Shown here: piece after piece, positions 10,765 to 22,500 of the stretch
How the letters are laid out: the number at the start of each line of letters is the position of its first letter
Position numbering within the stretch: position 1 is the first letter of the stretch
Source of the DNA: Apium graveolens
Taxonomy: Eukaryota; Streptophyta; Magnoliopsida; Apiales; Apiaceae
Direction of reading: 5' to 3'
NCBI RefSeq assembly: GCF_009905375.1
Contig: NC_133650.1
Location: 142,615,296-142,679,295, forward strand
DNA length: 64,000 nt
Notes under the pieces: generated by a model
Told to the model about the DNA's origin: nothing
Databases searched by the model: none
What the model saw: only the letters and a program-made list of their open reading frames with translations
Program-made: the position numbers and the translations under genes

Positions 10765-13113
10765 ATGTTTGAAGAAGTAGAAACTCCAACCAAGCCCGCC
10801 AAAACTGAAGAAACTAAAAACACTCAAATCCACAGTCGATATGAGACTATTAGGGTTCCCATACTGAGACCTTCTGAGTATCCCATATGGAAAGTGAAGA
10901 TGGCTATGTTTCTGGAAGCTACAGATCCAGAATACCTTGACAGGATTAATGAAGGACCACATAAGCCAACCAAGCTCTCTGTTGTAGTTGCAGATCAGCC
11001 AGCAAAGACCATACCAAAGGAGAAAAATGAGTATACAGCTGAAGATATCTCATCGATTACCAAGGATGCAAAGGTAAGGCATTTGCTGCATAGTGCCATT
11101 GATAATGTCATGTCAAATAGGGTAATTCATTGCAAGACTGCACAGGAGATATGGAATGCTTTGGAGACAAGATGCCAGGGAACTGATGCAATCAAGAAGA
11201 ACAGGAGGAGTATACTCACTCAAGAGTATGAGCACTTTGACACAAAAGCTGATGAGTCATTAACTGACTTATATGACAGGTTTGTCAAACTCTTGAATGA
11301 TCTGTCACTGGTGGACAAGGAATATGATCTTGAAGATTCAAATCTAAAATTCCTTTTAGCTCTTCCTAAAAGTTTGGATTTGAAGTCTACTACTATAAGA
11401 GATAACTATGCTCTTGATGAAACTACCCTTGATGAAATTTATGGTATTCTCAAGACTTATGAACTTGAGATGGATCAAAGGAGCAAGAGGCATGGGAGAA
11501 AGTCAAGGACAATTGCTCTTAAAACTGAGGAGGAATCCCCCAAAGTGGTTGTCTCAAAGAAAGGCAAAGGAAAGGCTCTCATCATAAAGTCTGATTCAGA
11601 ATCATCAAGTTCTGATGATGATGATTCGGAAACTGAAAGTTTACCTGAAATAGATGCTGATGAAGAGATGATGAAATTATGTGCTCTTATGGTGAAGGGT
11701 ATCACAAAGATAGCCTACAGGAAATTTAGAAGGGGAAAGAAGTTTTCCAAGAAAGGTGGAAGTTCTGATAAGAAAGGATTCAGAAAGTATGAAGGAAAAA
11801 AAGCAAAGTCTGGCAGAGGAGACAACTCAAATGTCAAATGCTACAATTATGGTGAAAGATGCCACATATCTCCTGACTGCAAGAAAGGAAAGAGTGACAA
11901 AGGCAAGGCATTTGTCACAAAGAAGAAAATCTGGACAGACTCTTCAGATTCTGAAGATGAGGTGAATTATGCTTTAATGAAAAATGCTGATGGCAGCCCT
12001 GAAACTGCTGAATTGAAGGTACCTTAAACAACTTATGCTTTTCATACTGATGATATTACTGAGTTGAGATTATATCTTAAAACCATGTTTATTAGCTACA
12101 AAGATCAAAATTTAACATGTGAAAGATTAACTTCTAAAAATCTTTTTTATAAGAAAAGGAATGACTATTTAGAAAAGGAGTTAGTTATGTTCCATCAAAC
12201 TCAGAAAGAAAGAGATGATGCTTTTTATATCAGAGATGAAGTGTTAAAATTGAATCAATCTCTAAAAACTGAGTTAGAAAAAGAAAGAGAGATTATCAGG
12301 ACTTGGACTAACTCTTGCTGAATAACTCGGAATTTATTAATTAGTGGAAACTGGAAAGAGGGCTTAGGTTTTGGAGATGATAAAAGTGAAAAAGGAACTG
12401 AACAAATTGAGCCAAGTGTTGTTAAACAGACTGCTAAGCCAAGTTTGAATCCTGTTAAGTTTGTAGCTAAAACTGTAAAGTCTGATTCTGAAACGATGAA
12501 AGAGTGTTTAGCAGAAGTTAAGGAAAAGTCAACTTCTGATAAATTAGAACATGATAAACCAGCTGAAGTTAACATATGCTTAATGACAAACAAGCAACTT
12601 AAGCATAAGCTGAAAGAAATAAGCAATGTCAACAAGGTAAAGGCATCTAGGAAAAATAGGAATGGAAAGGAAGGTGTGAATAAAAGCAATAATTATATGC
12701 TTGTTCCTAATGCTCCTAGAAAGAAATGTTATAATTATGGAAACTCTAACCATCTTGCTTCTTTTTGCAGGAAGAATAAGAATATAAACTTATTATCTCC
12801 GAAGTCAGGAGATAAGAGTCAGTCTATTAGGTTTAAGCCACAAAATCCTTGTTTTCATTGTGGTAGTTTATGGCATTCCATTTATACTTGTAAGGAATAT
12901 CATAGTTTGTACTATGATTATTATCAAATAAAACCCTCTTTGAAGAAAATTACTTTAATTCCTTCTAGTGTAAAGTCTGATGCAAATTCTGATATAAGTT
13001 CTGATAAACAGCATGTTAGCATAAACTCTGATATTACATCCGCTGCAAATGCTAACAAACTTAAAAAGGCCAAAAGATCCAAGCAAGTCTGGGTCCATAA
13101 AACTAACCATTAG
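10765..13113 (+). pseudogene. gag: Copy C gag polyprotein, with internal stops
   Basis: This structural gag would form the cytoplasmic particle that packages element RNA. The frame starts at ATG 10765 and runs 420 codons to a TAA at 12025-12027, continues in the same frame to a TGA at 12319-12321, and again to a TAG at 13111-13113. In order it shows the copia gag core (RYETIRVPILRPSEY..W), an acidic Ser/Asp linker, one CCHC knuckle with a damaged Cys (CYNYGERCHISPDC), a Lys/Glu-rich coiled region, and two more knuckle-like motifs (CYNYGNSNHLASFC, CFHCGSLWHSIYTC). The terminal TAG is shared by all four copies that reach it, so it may be the natural gag end; the inner TAA and TGA are lesions. 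Confidence 0.8.
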
Positions 13114-13131
13114 TGGTCTTTGTGATTGCAG
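13103..13131 (+). promoter_or_regulatory. Conserved double stop with 3'-splice-site-like signal at gag/pol boundary
   Basis: The sequence holds CTAAC (13103-13107, a plant branch-point match), in-frame TAG (13111-13113) and TGA (13123-13125), then TTGCAG|GG with the AG at 13130-13131. The same arrangement is present in the inserted copy (21776-21804), in A (17646-17674, minus) and in B (32673-32705, minus, CTAAT). Reading resumes in the same frame after the AG. Confidence 0.55.
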
Positions 13132-15264
13132 GGAAACATGAAAAACATCCTAGTACTGGATAGTGGATGTTCAGGACATATGACTGGAAAAGCCCTGCTC
13201 TCAAACTTTGTGGAGAAAGCTAGCCCAGGAGTTTCTTATGGAGATGGCAACATGGGAAACACTCTGGGATATGGCAATATTAATCTTTGGAATGTCATCA
13301 TTGAAATAATAGCTCTAATTTCAGGACTTAAACACAATCTGTTGAGTGTGAGTCAAATCTGTGACAGAAGTTATAATGTGGATTTCTTTGAAGAACACTG
13401 TGAAGTTGTAAGAAATTCTCCAGGAAAAGTGGTTCTGAAAGGATACAGGCATGGTAACATTTATGAAGCCAAACTTTCAACAAGTTCTGATGGTTCTGCA
13501 ATCTGTCTATTGAGTAGAGCATCAATTGAAGAAAGTTGGAATTGGCACAAAAGAAGAAAGCTGGAATTGACATAAAAGAATCTCTCATTTAAACTTTAAC
13601 AACATAAATGAGCTTGTAAAGAAAGATCTTGTGAGAGGATTGCAAAAATCAGTATTTGCTCCTGATGGCCTTTGTGATTCATGTCAAAAGGCAAAACAAA
13701 GAAAATCTTCTTTCAAGAGCAAAACTGAGTCATCAATTCTTGAGCCTTATCACCTACTACATGTTGATCTATCTGGTCCAGTCAATGTCATCTCTATTGC
13801 AAAGAAGAAATATGCTATGGTTATAGTGGATGAGTTCACAAGGTACACTTGGGTGTACTTCTTGCACAAGAAGAATGAAACTGCATTTACTTTAACTGAT
13901 CATGTCAGACAGCTGGATAAGTTGGTCAAAGATTCTATTAAAATTATAATAAGTGATAATGGCACTGAGTTCAAGAATTCAATCATGGAAGAGTTCTGCA
14001 AAGAGCATGGAGTTATACAGGAATTTTCTGCACCTGGAACTCCATATCAAAATGGAGTTGTAGAAAGAAAGAACAGGACTCTCATTGAAGCTGCACGAAC
14101 TATGCTTGATGAAGCAAAGCTGCCAACCTACTTTTGGGTTGAAGCTGTGCAGAGTGCTTGTTTTACACAGAATGCAACACTCATAAACAAGCAAGGAAAA
14201 ACACCATATGAGATGGTGAAGAAAAAGAAGCCAAATATGAAATACTTTCATGTATTTGGTTGCAAGTGTTTTGTTCTTAAGACTCATCCTCAGCAACTGT
14301 CAAAATTTGATCTAAAAGCTGATGAAGGAATCTTTGTTGGATATCCACTTTCCATAAAAGACTTCAGAGTCTACAATTTAAGAACAAGGATTGTCATGGA
14401 ATCTATCAATGTATATTTTGATGATAAGAAGATTACTGGACTTGAAGATTTCAATGATCACGATCAGCTGAGATTTGAAAATGAAGACTTAAATTCTGAT
14501 TCTGTAAATTCTGATGACTTCAACTCTAAACCTGTAAGTACTGATGTCATTGAATCTGTGGTAACAACTCCAATGGAAAATGCACCTGTCTAGGGGGAGC
14601 AAGCTGAAGATCCTACCACATCTTAAGACTCTCAAGAAGCATCAGGAACCTCTGATTCACCTAGTACTGATGAGCCAAATTCTGATAATTTTGGAATCTC
14701 TGATACTTTAAATTCTGAAGTTTCAGAGAGCATAACTACAGGGGGCATCAGAAAATGCTGATGGAGACAACATGGATCATGGGGGAGGATCCAGTTGTAG
14801 AAGTCAACATCAATCTGCAAGGAAGTGGACCAAATCACATACACCTGACTTAATTATTAGAGATCCTGAAGCAGGTGTCAGAACTAGAACTGCAACATCA
14901 AATGAATGTCTCTATCATTCCTTTCTATCTCATTCTGAACCAAAAAAAGTGGAAGAAACTTTTCAAGAAGTTGATTGGTTGCAAGCAATGGAGGAAGAGT
15001 TAAATGAATTTGAAAGAAATAAAGTATGGACCCTAGTGCCAAGACCAAAGAACAGATCAATTGTTGGCACAAAATGGGTGTTCAGAAACAAAACTGATAG
15101 TGATGGCATAATTACAAGAACTAAAGCAAGGCTGGTTGCTAAAGGCTACTCTCAATTGGAGGGTATTGATTATGATGAAACATTTGCGCCAGTTGCTAGA
15201 TTAGAAGCCATAAGGATCTTTTTGGCATATACTGCTCACAAAAAGTTTAATGTCTTTCAAATGG
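13126..15264 (+). pseudogene. pol: Copy C pol: protease, integrase, partial RT, frameshifted
   Basis: The protease active-site motif is LDSGCSGHMTG near 13153-13185. Then come the pre-integrase zinc region, broken by a short tandem duplication at about 13536-13575 (stop at 13573-13575), and an integrase core open at 13631-14593 with HVDLSGP, IISDNGTEF and NGVVERKNRT carrying the D, D and E residues (RSD is ISD here). A TAG at 14591-14593 ends that frame. RT resumes at 14772 and ends at VFQM, before the catalytic YVDD. It is therefore dead for replication. The duplication and several other lesions are shared with the inserted copy at 19588-23275. Confidence 0.85.
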
Positions 15265-15512
15265 AACATCATCTAAGTGTCATTTTTGACACTAGATTAC
15301 AGAAAAAGATATTCACTACTAGATTACATAGTGGTGATTAAGTTATTTTTGACAAATAGTTAAGTGTCATTTGCATAAATTCTGAGGACACGTTCTGATG
15401 GAAGTTCTGATGATTAAACTCTGAAGAAAACAAGTCAGTATTTATATGAAGAATCACAGAACAAGATATTCACTTTTTGAGTTCAGAAGCCATATTCTGA
15501 TGACTGTATAAG
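15265..15512. other. Loop between inverted copies C and A
   Basis: Non-coding. Most of it (about 15361-15500) resembles the 3' non-coding region of copy E near 55790-55930 in plus orientation, including AAATTCTGAGGACA. A 12-bp direct repeat (TAAGTGTCATTT, 15274-15285 and 15361-15372) brackets 75 bp that copy E appears to lack. It separates CAAATGG (15258-15264) from its inverse CCATTTG (15513-15519). Confidence 0.6.
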
Positions 15513-17651
15513 CCATTTGAAAGACTTTAAACTTTTTGTGAGCAGTATAAGCCAAAAAGATCCTTATGGCTTCTAATCTAGCAACTGGTGCAAATGTTTC
15601 ATCATAATCAATACCCTCCTGTTGAGAGTAGCCTTTAGCAACCAGCCTTGCTTTATTTCTTGTAATTATGCCATCACTATCATTTTTGTTTCTGAACACC
15701 CATTTTGTGCCAACAACTGATCTGTTCTTTGGTCTTGGCACTAGGGTCCAGACTTTATTTCTTTCAAATTCATTTAACTCTTCCTCCATTACTTGCACCC
15801 AATCAGCATCTTGAAGAGCTTCTTCAACTTTCTTTGGTTCAGACTGAGATAGAAAGGAATGATAGAGACATTCACTTGATATTGCAGTTCTAGTTCTGAC
15901 ACCTGCTTCAGGATCTCCAATAATTAAGTCAGGTGTATGTGATTTGGTCCACTTCCTTGCAGATTGATGTTGACTTCTAGAACTGGATCCTCCTCCATGA
16001 TCCATGTTGTCTACATCAGCATTTTCTGATGCTCCCCCTTTAGTTATGCTCTCTGAGACTTCAGAATTTGACTTGGATCCTTCAGGATTTGAAGTATCAG
16101 AGATTCCAGAATTATCAGAATTTGGCTCATCAGTACTAGGTGAATCAGAGCTTCCTGATGCTTCTTGAGAGTCTTAAAATGTGGTAGGATCTTCAGCTGG
16201 CTCCCCCTGGACATGTGCATTTTCCTTTGGAGTTCTTACCACAGATTCAATGCATCAGTACTTACATGTTCAGAGTTTAAGTCATCAGAATTTACAGAAT
16301 CAGAATTTAAGTATTCATTTTCAAATCTTAGCTGATCGTGATCATTGAAATCTTCAAGTCCAGTAATCTTCTTATCATCAAAAGATACATTGATAGATTC
16401 CATGACAACCCTTTTTCTTAAATTGTAGACTCTGAAGGCTTTTGTGAAAAGTGGATATCCAACAAAGATTCCTTCATCAGCTTTTAGATCAAATTTTGAC
16501 AGCTGCTCAGGATGAGTCTTAAGAACAAAACACTTGCAACCAAATACATGAAAGTATTTCAGATTTGGCTTCTTTTTATTCACCATCTCATATGGTGTTT
16601 TTCCTTGCTTGTTTATGAGTGTTGCATTCTGTGTAAAACAAGTAGTCTGCACAGCTTGAGCCCAAAAGTAGGTTGGCAGCTTTGCTTCATCAAGCATAGT
16701 CCGTACAGCTTCAATGAGAGTCATGTTCTTTCTTTCTATAACTCCATTTTGCTGTGGAGTTCCAGGTGCAGAAAATTCCTGTTTAATTCCATGTTCTTTG
16801 CAGAACTCTTCCATGATTGAATTCTTGAACTCAGTGCCATTATCACTTCTTATAATTTTAACAGAATCTTTGACCAACTTATCCAGCTGTCTGACATGAT
16901 CAGTTAAAGTAAATGCAGTTTCATTCTTCTTGTGCAAGAAGTACACCCAAGTGTACCTTATGAACTCATCCACTATAACCATAACATATTTCTTCTTTGC
17001 AATAGACATGACATTGACTGGACCAAATAGATCAACATGCAGTAAGTGATAAGGCTCAAGAATTGATGACTCAATTTTGCTCTTGAAAGAAGATTTTCTT
17101 TGTTTTGTCTTTTAACATGAATCACAAAGGCCATCAGGAGCATATATTGATTAAGGAAATCCTCTCACAAGATCTTTCTTTACAAGCTCATTTATGTTGT
17201 TGAAGTTTAAATGAGAGAGTCTTTTGTACCAATTCCAGCTTTCTTCAATTGAAGCTCTACTCAATAGATAGATTGCAGAACCATCAGAACTTGTTGAAAG
17301 TCTGGCTTCATAAATGTTACCATGTCTGTATCCTTTCAGAACCACTTTGCCTGTAGAATTTCTTACAACTTCACAGTGTTCTTAAAAGAAATCCACATGA
17401 TAACCTCTGTCACAGATTCAACTCACACTCAGTAGATTGTGTTTAAGTCCTGAGACAAGAGCTACTGTTTCAATGATGACATTCCCAAGATTAATATTGC
17501 CATATCCCAGAGTTTTTCCCATGTTGCCATCTCCATAAGAAACTCCTGGGCTAGCTTTCTCCACAAAGTCTGAGAGCAGGGCTTTATTTCCAGTCATATG
17601 TCCTGAACATCCACTATCCCGTACTAGGATGTTTTTCCTGTTGCCCTGCAA
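15513..17651 (-). pseudogene. pol: Copy A pol: protease, integrase, partial RT
   Basis: The minus-strand reading from 17651 shows the protease motif DSGCSGHMTG, a pre-integrase zinc region with several Gln-to-stop changes, an integrase core (17009-16236) with VDEF, RSDNGTEF and NGVIERKN, then RT from 16005 ([38 protein letters not shown]) ending VFQM. The catalytic YVDD and RNase H are absent. Nearly every block matches copy C at high identity but without C's frame-breaking duplication, so A and C are sister copies with separate later lesions. Confidence 0.8.
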
Positions 17652-17663
17652 TCACAAAGACCA

Positions 17664-18617
17664 CTAATGGTTAGTTTTAAGGACCCAGACTTGCTTGGAT
17701 CCTTTGGCCTTTTTAAGTTTGTTAGCATTTGCAGCGGATTTAATATCAGAGTTTATGCTAACATGATTTTTATCAGAACTTATATCAGACTTTGCATCAG
17801 ACTTTACACTAGAAGGAATTAAGGCAACTTTCTTCAAAGAAGGTTTTATTTGATAATAATCATAGTACAAACTATGATATTCCTTACAAGTATAAATGGA
17901 ATGCCATAAACTACCACAATGAAAATAAGGATTTTGTGGCTTAAACCTAATAGACTGGCTCTTAACTCCTGACTTAGGAGGTAAAGAGTTTATATTCTTA
18001 TTCTTCCTGCAAAAAGAAGGAAGATGGTTAGAGTTTCCACTGTTACAACATTTCTTTCTAGGAGCATTAGGAACAGGCATATATTTATTGCTTTTATTCA
18101 TACCTTTCTTTCCATTCCTATTTTTCCTAGCTGCCTTAACCTTGTTGACATTCCTTATTTCTTTCAGCTTATGCTTAAGCTCCTTCTTAGTCATTAAGCC
18201 TATATTGACTTCAGCTGGTTTATCCTATTCTAATTTGTCAGAAGTTGACTTCTCCTTAACTTTTGTCACAGATTCTTTCATCTTTTCAGAATCAGACTTT
18301 ATAGTTTTAGCTACAAACTTAACATGATTTACCTTTGGCTTAACAGTTTGTTTAACAACAATTGGCTCAATTTGTTCAGTTCCTTTTTCACTTTTGTCAT
18401 CTCCATAACCTAAACCCTCTTTCCAGTTTGCACTACTTCATAAATTCTGAGTTGTTCTGCCAGAGTTAGTCCAAGTCCTGATAATCTCTTTTTCTTTTTC
18501 TAACTCAGTTTTGAGAGATTTATTCAATTTTAGCAATTCATCTCTAACATAAAAAGCATCATCTTTCTCTCTCTGAGTTTGATGGAACATAACTAACTCT
18601 TTTTCTAAATACTCATT
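17664..18617 (-). pseudogene. gag: Copy A gag, C-terminal part
   Basis: It continues the A gag after copy B: the coiled Lys/Glu block, then knuckles CCNSGNSNHLPSFC (damaged) and CFHCGSLWHSIYTC-like (first Cys changed to Tyr), ending at the conserved TAG (17664-17666). The upstream half is at 35666-36746. The 5-bp TCATT at 18613-18617 is the left copy of B's target-site duplication. Confidence 0.75.
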
Positions 18618-19213
18618 TGTTAGGTCACACACACACACTGTAGAGGGGTTGAATACAGTGTATAGTACAATCAAATCGAACTTTAATAACTCAAGTAACA
18701 AAAAAGAAACTTTATTGAAATAATAAACTCTGTTACAGTATGGAACTGTTACCTTTCAGTGATGAACAAATATCACGAGAGCTGCTAGGGTTACAATGAA
18801 TAATCTTCTCGAATATGATAACACTTTTAGTGTAAATCCTATGTCTGTGTTTATATACTACACAGTTACAAGATAATCGCTAATTGATATGGAATATAAT
18901 TCTGCTTCCTAAAATATATCAATCAGATATCTTTTCTTCCAAGTATTCTATTCTTCATAGAATTCCTTCTTCATGCATATCTCTTCTTATATTTATCTCG
19001 ATCTTCTTTCCTTTAATCAGCTGTTGTCCTTATCTGAACGTCCTTCAGTACTTAAGTTCTGATATCCATCTTCTGATGATTATCTCCTGATAATATAAGT
19101 ACTGATATCCTTAAGTCCTGACTTCCAGTAAGTACTGATTTATCCTGTTTAAATAAGATCTGAAAACTAAACATAAATCATCTTAGCCATGACATTATTA
19201 AATATATCTAACA
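18618..19213 (-). repeat. 3' LTR of copia copy B
   Basis: TG...CA termini, 596 bp. It is nearly identical to the 5' LTR (576 bp). The visible length differences are an 18-bp block present here near 18747-18764 and one extra CA unit pair in the terminal (CA)n run. It contains several AAGT(A/T/C)CTGAT repeats. Confidence 0.9.
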
Positions 19214-19586
19214 ATCTCCCCCAACTTGTAAATTAGCATAATATACAAGTTTAACAGATATTTGATGATGTCAAAAACATTAAGTACAAATGCATGAGAA
19301 TTAGACTAGATAACTACAACTTACAGTCCTTAAAGCTTTACCAGTCTTTAACTTCTGATAACAACTTCAGTCTGTATTCATATCAAAATTTAAGTAGTTG
19401 TAGATCTTGACTTGGCTTCATCTTCTGATCTTTTTGATGCCAGGAGTTGTTCTGAGATAGTTCTTCAACAAACATCTCTCAGCATATCTAAGTTCATCAA
19501 TCATCCTCCTTTTAGCATCTTTCAGTTCTGCAGTATCTTCACCAATTTGAAATATTGCAGCCCGGAGATCATTAATTCTAGCTTTT
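19088..19586 (-). repeat. 499-bp direct duplication, copy 1 (LTR end, PPT, accessory ORF tail)
   Basis: It matches 23282-23780 over exactly 499 bp without length change, with scattered substitutions. It includes the LTR edge, the polypurine tract and the last codons of the accessory ORF (stop at 19418). It brackets the inverted filler on the left. Confidence 0.8.
19214..19227 (-). other. Polypurine tract of copy B
   Basis: On the minus strand, AAGTTGGGGGAGAT abuts the 3' LTR. A duplicated copy lies at 23408-23421 beside a partial LTR. Confidence 0.85.
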
Positions 19587-19587
19587 A

Positions 19588-22500
19588 TGGAAGCTACAGA
19601 TCCAGAATACCTTGACAGAATTAATGAAGGACCACATAAGCCAACCAATCTCTCTGTTGTAGTTGTAGATCAGCCAGCAAAGACCATACCAAAGGAGAAA
19701 AGAAGTATACAGCTGAAGATATCTCATCGATTGCCAAGGATGCAAAGGTAAGTCATTTGCAGCATAGTGCCATTGATAATGTCATGTCAAATAGGGTAAT
19801 TCATTGCAAGACTACAGAGGAGATATGGAATGCTTTGGAGACAAGATGCCAGGGAACTGATGCAATCAAGAAGAACAGGAGGACTATACTCACTCAAGAG
19901 TATGAGCACTTTGACTCAAAAGCTGATGAGTCATTAACTGACTTATATGATAGGTTTGTCAAACTCTTGAATGATCTGCCACTGGTGGACAAGGAATATG
20001 ATCTTGAAGATTCAAATCTAAAATTCCTTTTAGCTCTTCCTAAAAGTTAGAATTTGAAGTCTACTACTATAAGAGATAACTATGCTCTTGATGAAACTAC
20101 TCTTGATGAAATTTATGGTATGCTCAAGACTTATGAACTTGAGATGGATTAAAGGAGCAAGAGGCATGGGAGAAAGTCAAGGACAATTGCTCTTAAAGCT
20201 GAGGAGGAACCCCCAAAGTGGCTGTCTCAAATAAAGGCAAAGGAAAGGCTCTCATCATAAAGTCTGATTCAGAATCATCAAGTTCCGATGATGATGATTC
20301 GGAAACTGAAAGTTTACTTGAAATAGATGCTGATGAAGAGATGATGAAATTATGTGCTCTTATGGTGAAGGGTATCACAAAGATAGCCTACAGGAAATTT
20401 AGAAGGGGAAAGAAGTTTTCCAAGAAAGGTGCAAGTTCTGATAAGAAAGGATTCAGAAAGTATGAAGGCAAAAATGCAAAGTCTGGCAGAGGAGACAACT
20501 CAAATGTCAAATGCTACAATTGTGGTGAAAGAGGCCACATATCTCCTGACTGCAAGAAAGGAAAGAGTGACAAAGGCAAGGCACTTGTCATAAAGAAGAA
20601 AAGATGGACAGACTCTTCAGATTTTGAAGATGAGGTGAAATATGCTTTAATGGAAAATGCTGATGGCAGCCCTGAAACTGCTGAATTGAAGGTAACTTAA
20701 ACAACTTATGCTTTTCATACTGATGATATTACTGAGTTGAGATTATATCTTAAAACCATGTTTATTACCTACAAAGATCAAACTTTAACATGTGAAAGAT
20801 TAACTTCTGAAAATCTTGTTTATAAGAAAAGGAATGACTATTTAGAAAAGGAGTTAGTTATGTTCCATCAAACTCAGAAAGAAAGAGATGATGCTTTTTA
20901 TGTCAGAGATGAAGTGTTAAAATTAAATCAATCTCTAAAAACTGAGTTAGAAAAAGAAAGAGAGATTATCATGACTTGGACTAACTTTGGCTGAACAAGT
21001 CAGAATTTATTAATTAGTGGAAACTGGAAAGAGGGCTTAGGTTATGGAGATGATAAAAGTGAAAAAGGAACTGAACAAATTGAGCCAAGTGTTGTTAAAC
21101 AGACTGCTAAGCCAAAGTTGAATCCTGTTAAGTTTGTAGCTAAAACTGTAAAGTCTGATTCTGAAAAGATGAAAGAGTCTGTAGCAGAAGTTAAGGAAAA
21201 GTCAACTTCTGATAAATTAGAATAGGATAAACCAGCTGAAGTTAACATATGCTTAATGACAAACAAGCAACTTAAGCATAAGCTGAAAGAAATAAGCAAT
21301 GTCAACAAGGTAAAGGCAGCTAGGAAAAATAGGAATGGAAAGGAAGGTTTGAATAAAAGCAATAATTATATGCTTGTTCCTAATGCTCCTAGAAAGAAAT
21401 GTTATAATTGTGGAAACTCTAACCATCTTGCTTCTTTTTGTAGGAAGAATAAGAATATAAACTCATTATCTCCGAAGTCAGGAGTTAAGAGTCAGTCTAT
21501 TAGGTTTAAGCCACAAAATCCTTGTTTTCATTATGGTAGTTTATGGCATTCCATTTATACTTGTAAGGAATATCATAGTTTGTACTATGATTATTATCCA
21601 ATAAAACCCTCTTTGAAGAAAATTACTTTAATTCCTTCTAGTGTAAAGTCTGATGCAAATTCTGATATAAGTTCTGATAAACAGCATGTTAGCATAAACT
21701 CTGATATTACATCCGCTGCAAATGCTAACAAACTTAAAAAGGCCAAAGGATCCAAGCAAGTCTGGGTTCATAAAACTAACCATTAGTGGTCTTTGTGATT
21801 GCAGGGAAATAAGAAAAACATCCTAGTACTGGATAGTGGATGTTCAGGACATATGACTGGAAAGAAAGCTGGCCCAGGAGTTTCTTATGGAGATGGGAAC
21901 ATGGGAAACACTCTATGATATGGTAATATTAATCTTTGGAATGTCATCATTGAAATAATAGCTCTTATCTCAGGACTTAAACACAATCTGCTGAGTGTGA
22001 GTCAAATCTGTGACAGAAGTTATAATGTGGATTTCTTTGAAGAACACTGTGAAGTTGTAAGAAATTCTACAGGAAAACTGGTTTCGAAAGGATACAGGCA
22101 TTGTAACATTTATGAAGCCAAACTTTCAACAAGTTCTGATGGTTCTGCAATCTATCTGTTGAGTAGAGCATCAATTGAAGAAAGTTGGAATTGGCACAAA
22201 AGAAGAAAGCTGGAATTGACCTAAAAGAATCTCTCATTTAAACTTCAACAACATAAATGAGCTTGTAAAGAAAGATCTTATGAGAGGATTGCAAAAATCA
22301 GTATTTGCTTCTGATGGCCTTTGTGATTCATGTCAAAAGGCAAAACAAAGAAAATCTTCTTTCAAGAGCAAAACTGAGTCATCAATTCTTGAGCCTTATC
22401 ACCTACTGCATGTTGATCTATCTGGTCCAGTCAATGTCATCTCTATTGCAAAGAAGAAATATGCTATGGTTATAGTGGATGAGTTCACAAGGTACACTTG

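Larger units (their letters stand above)
10162..15264 (+). mobile_element. Copia copy C (Sirevirus-like), 5' LTR-gag-pol, truncated in RT
   Basis: The element has a 5' LTR, primer-binding site, gag and pol in the order protease-integrase-RT, the Ty1/copia order. It stops inside RT at CAAATGG (15258-15264) just before the conserved DVKSAF motif, with RNase H and the 3' LTR missing. Beyond the break, 15265-15512 resembles the element's own non-coding 3' region. C is the left arm of an inverted repeat with copy A. Many stops and frameshifts make it non-autonomous. Confidence 0.85.

Noticed and set aside
18438..18701. Novel ORF across the copy B LTR and copy A gag
   Set aside because: It is a chance read-through of the insertion boundary; the protein changes from gag to LTR sequence at 18618.
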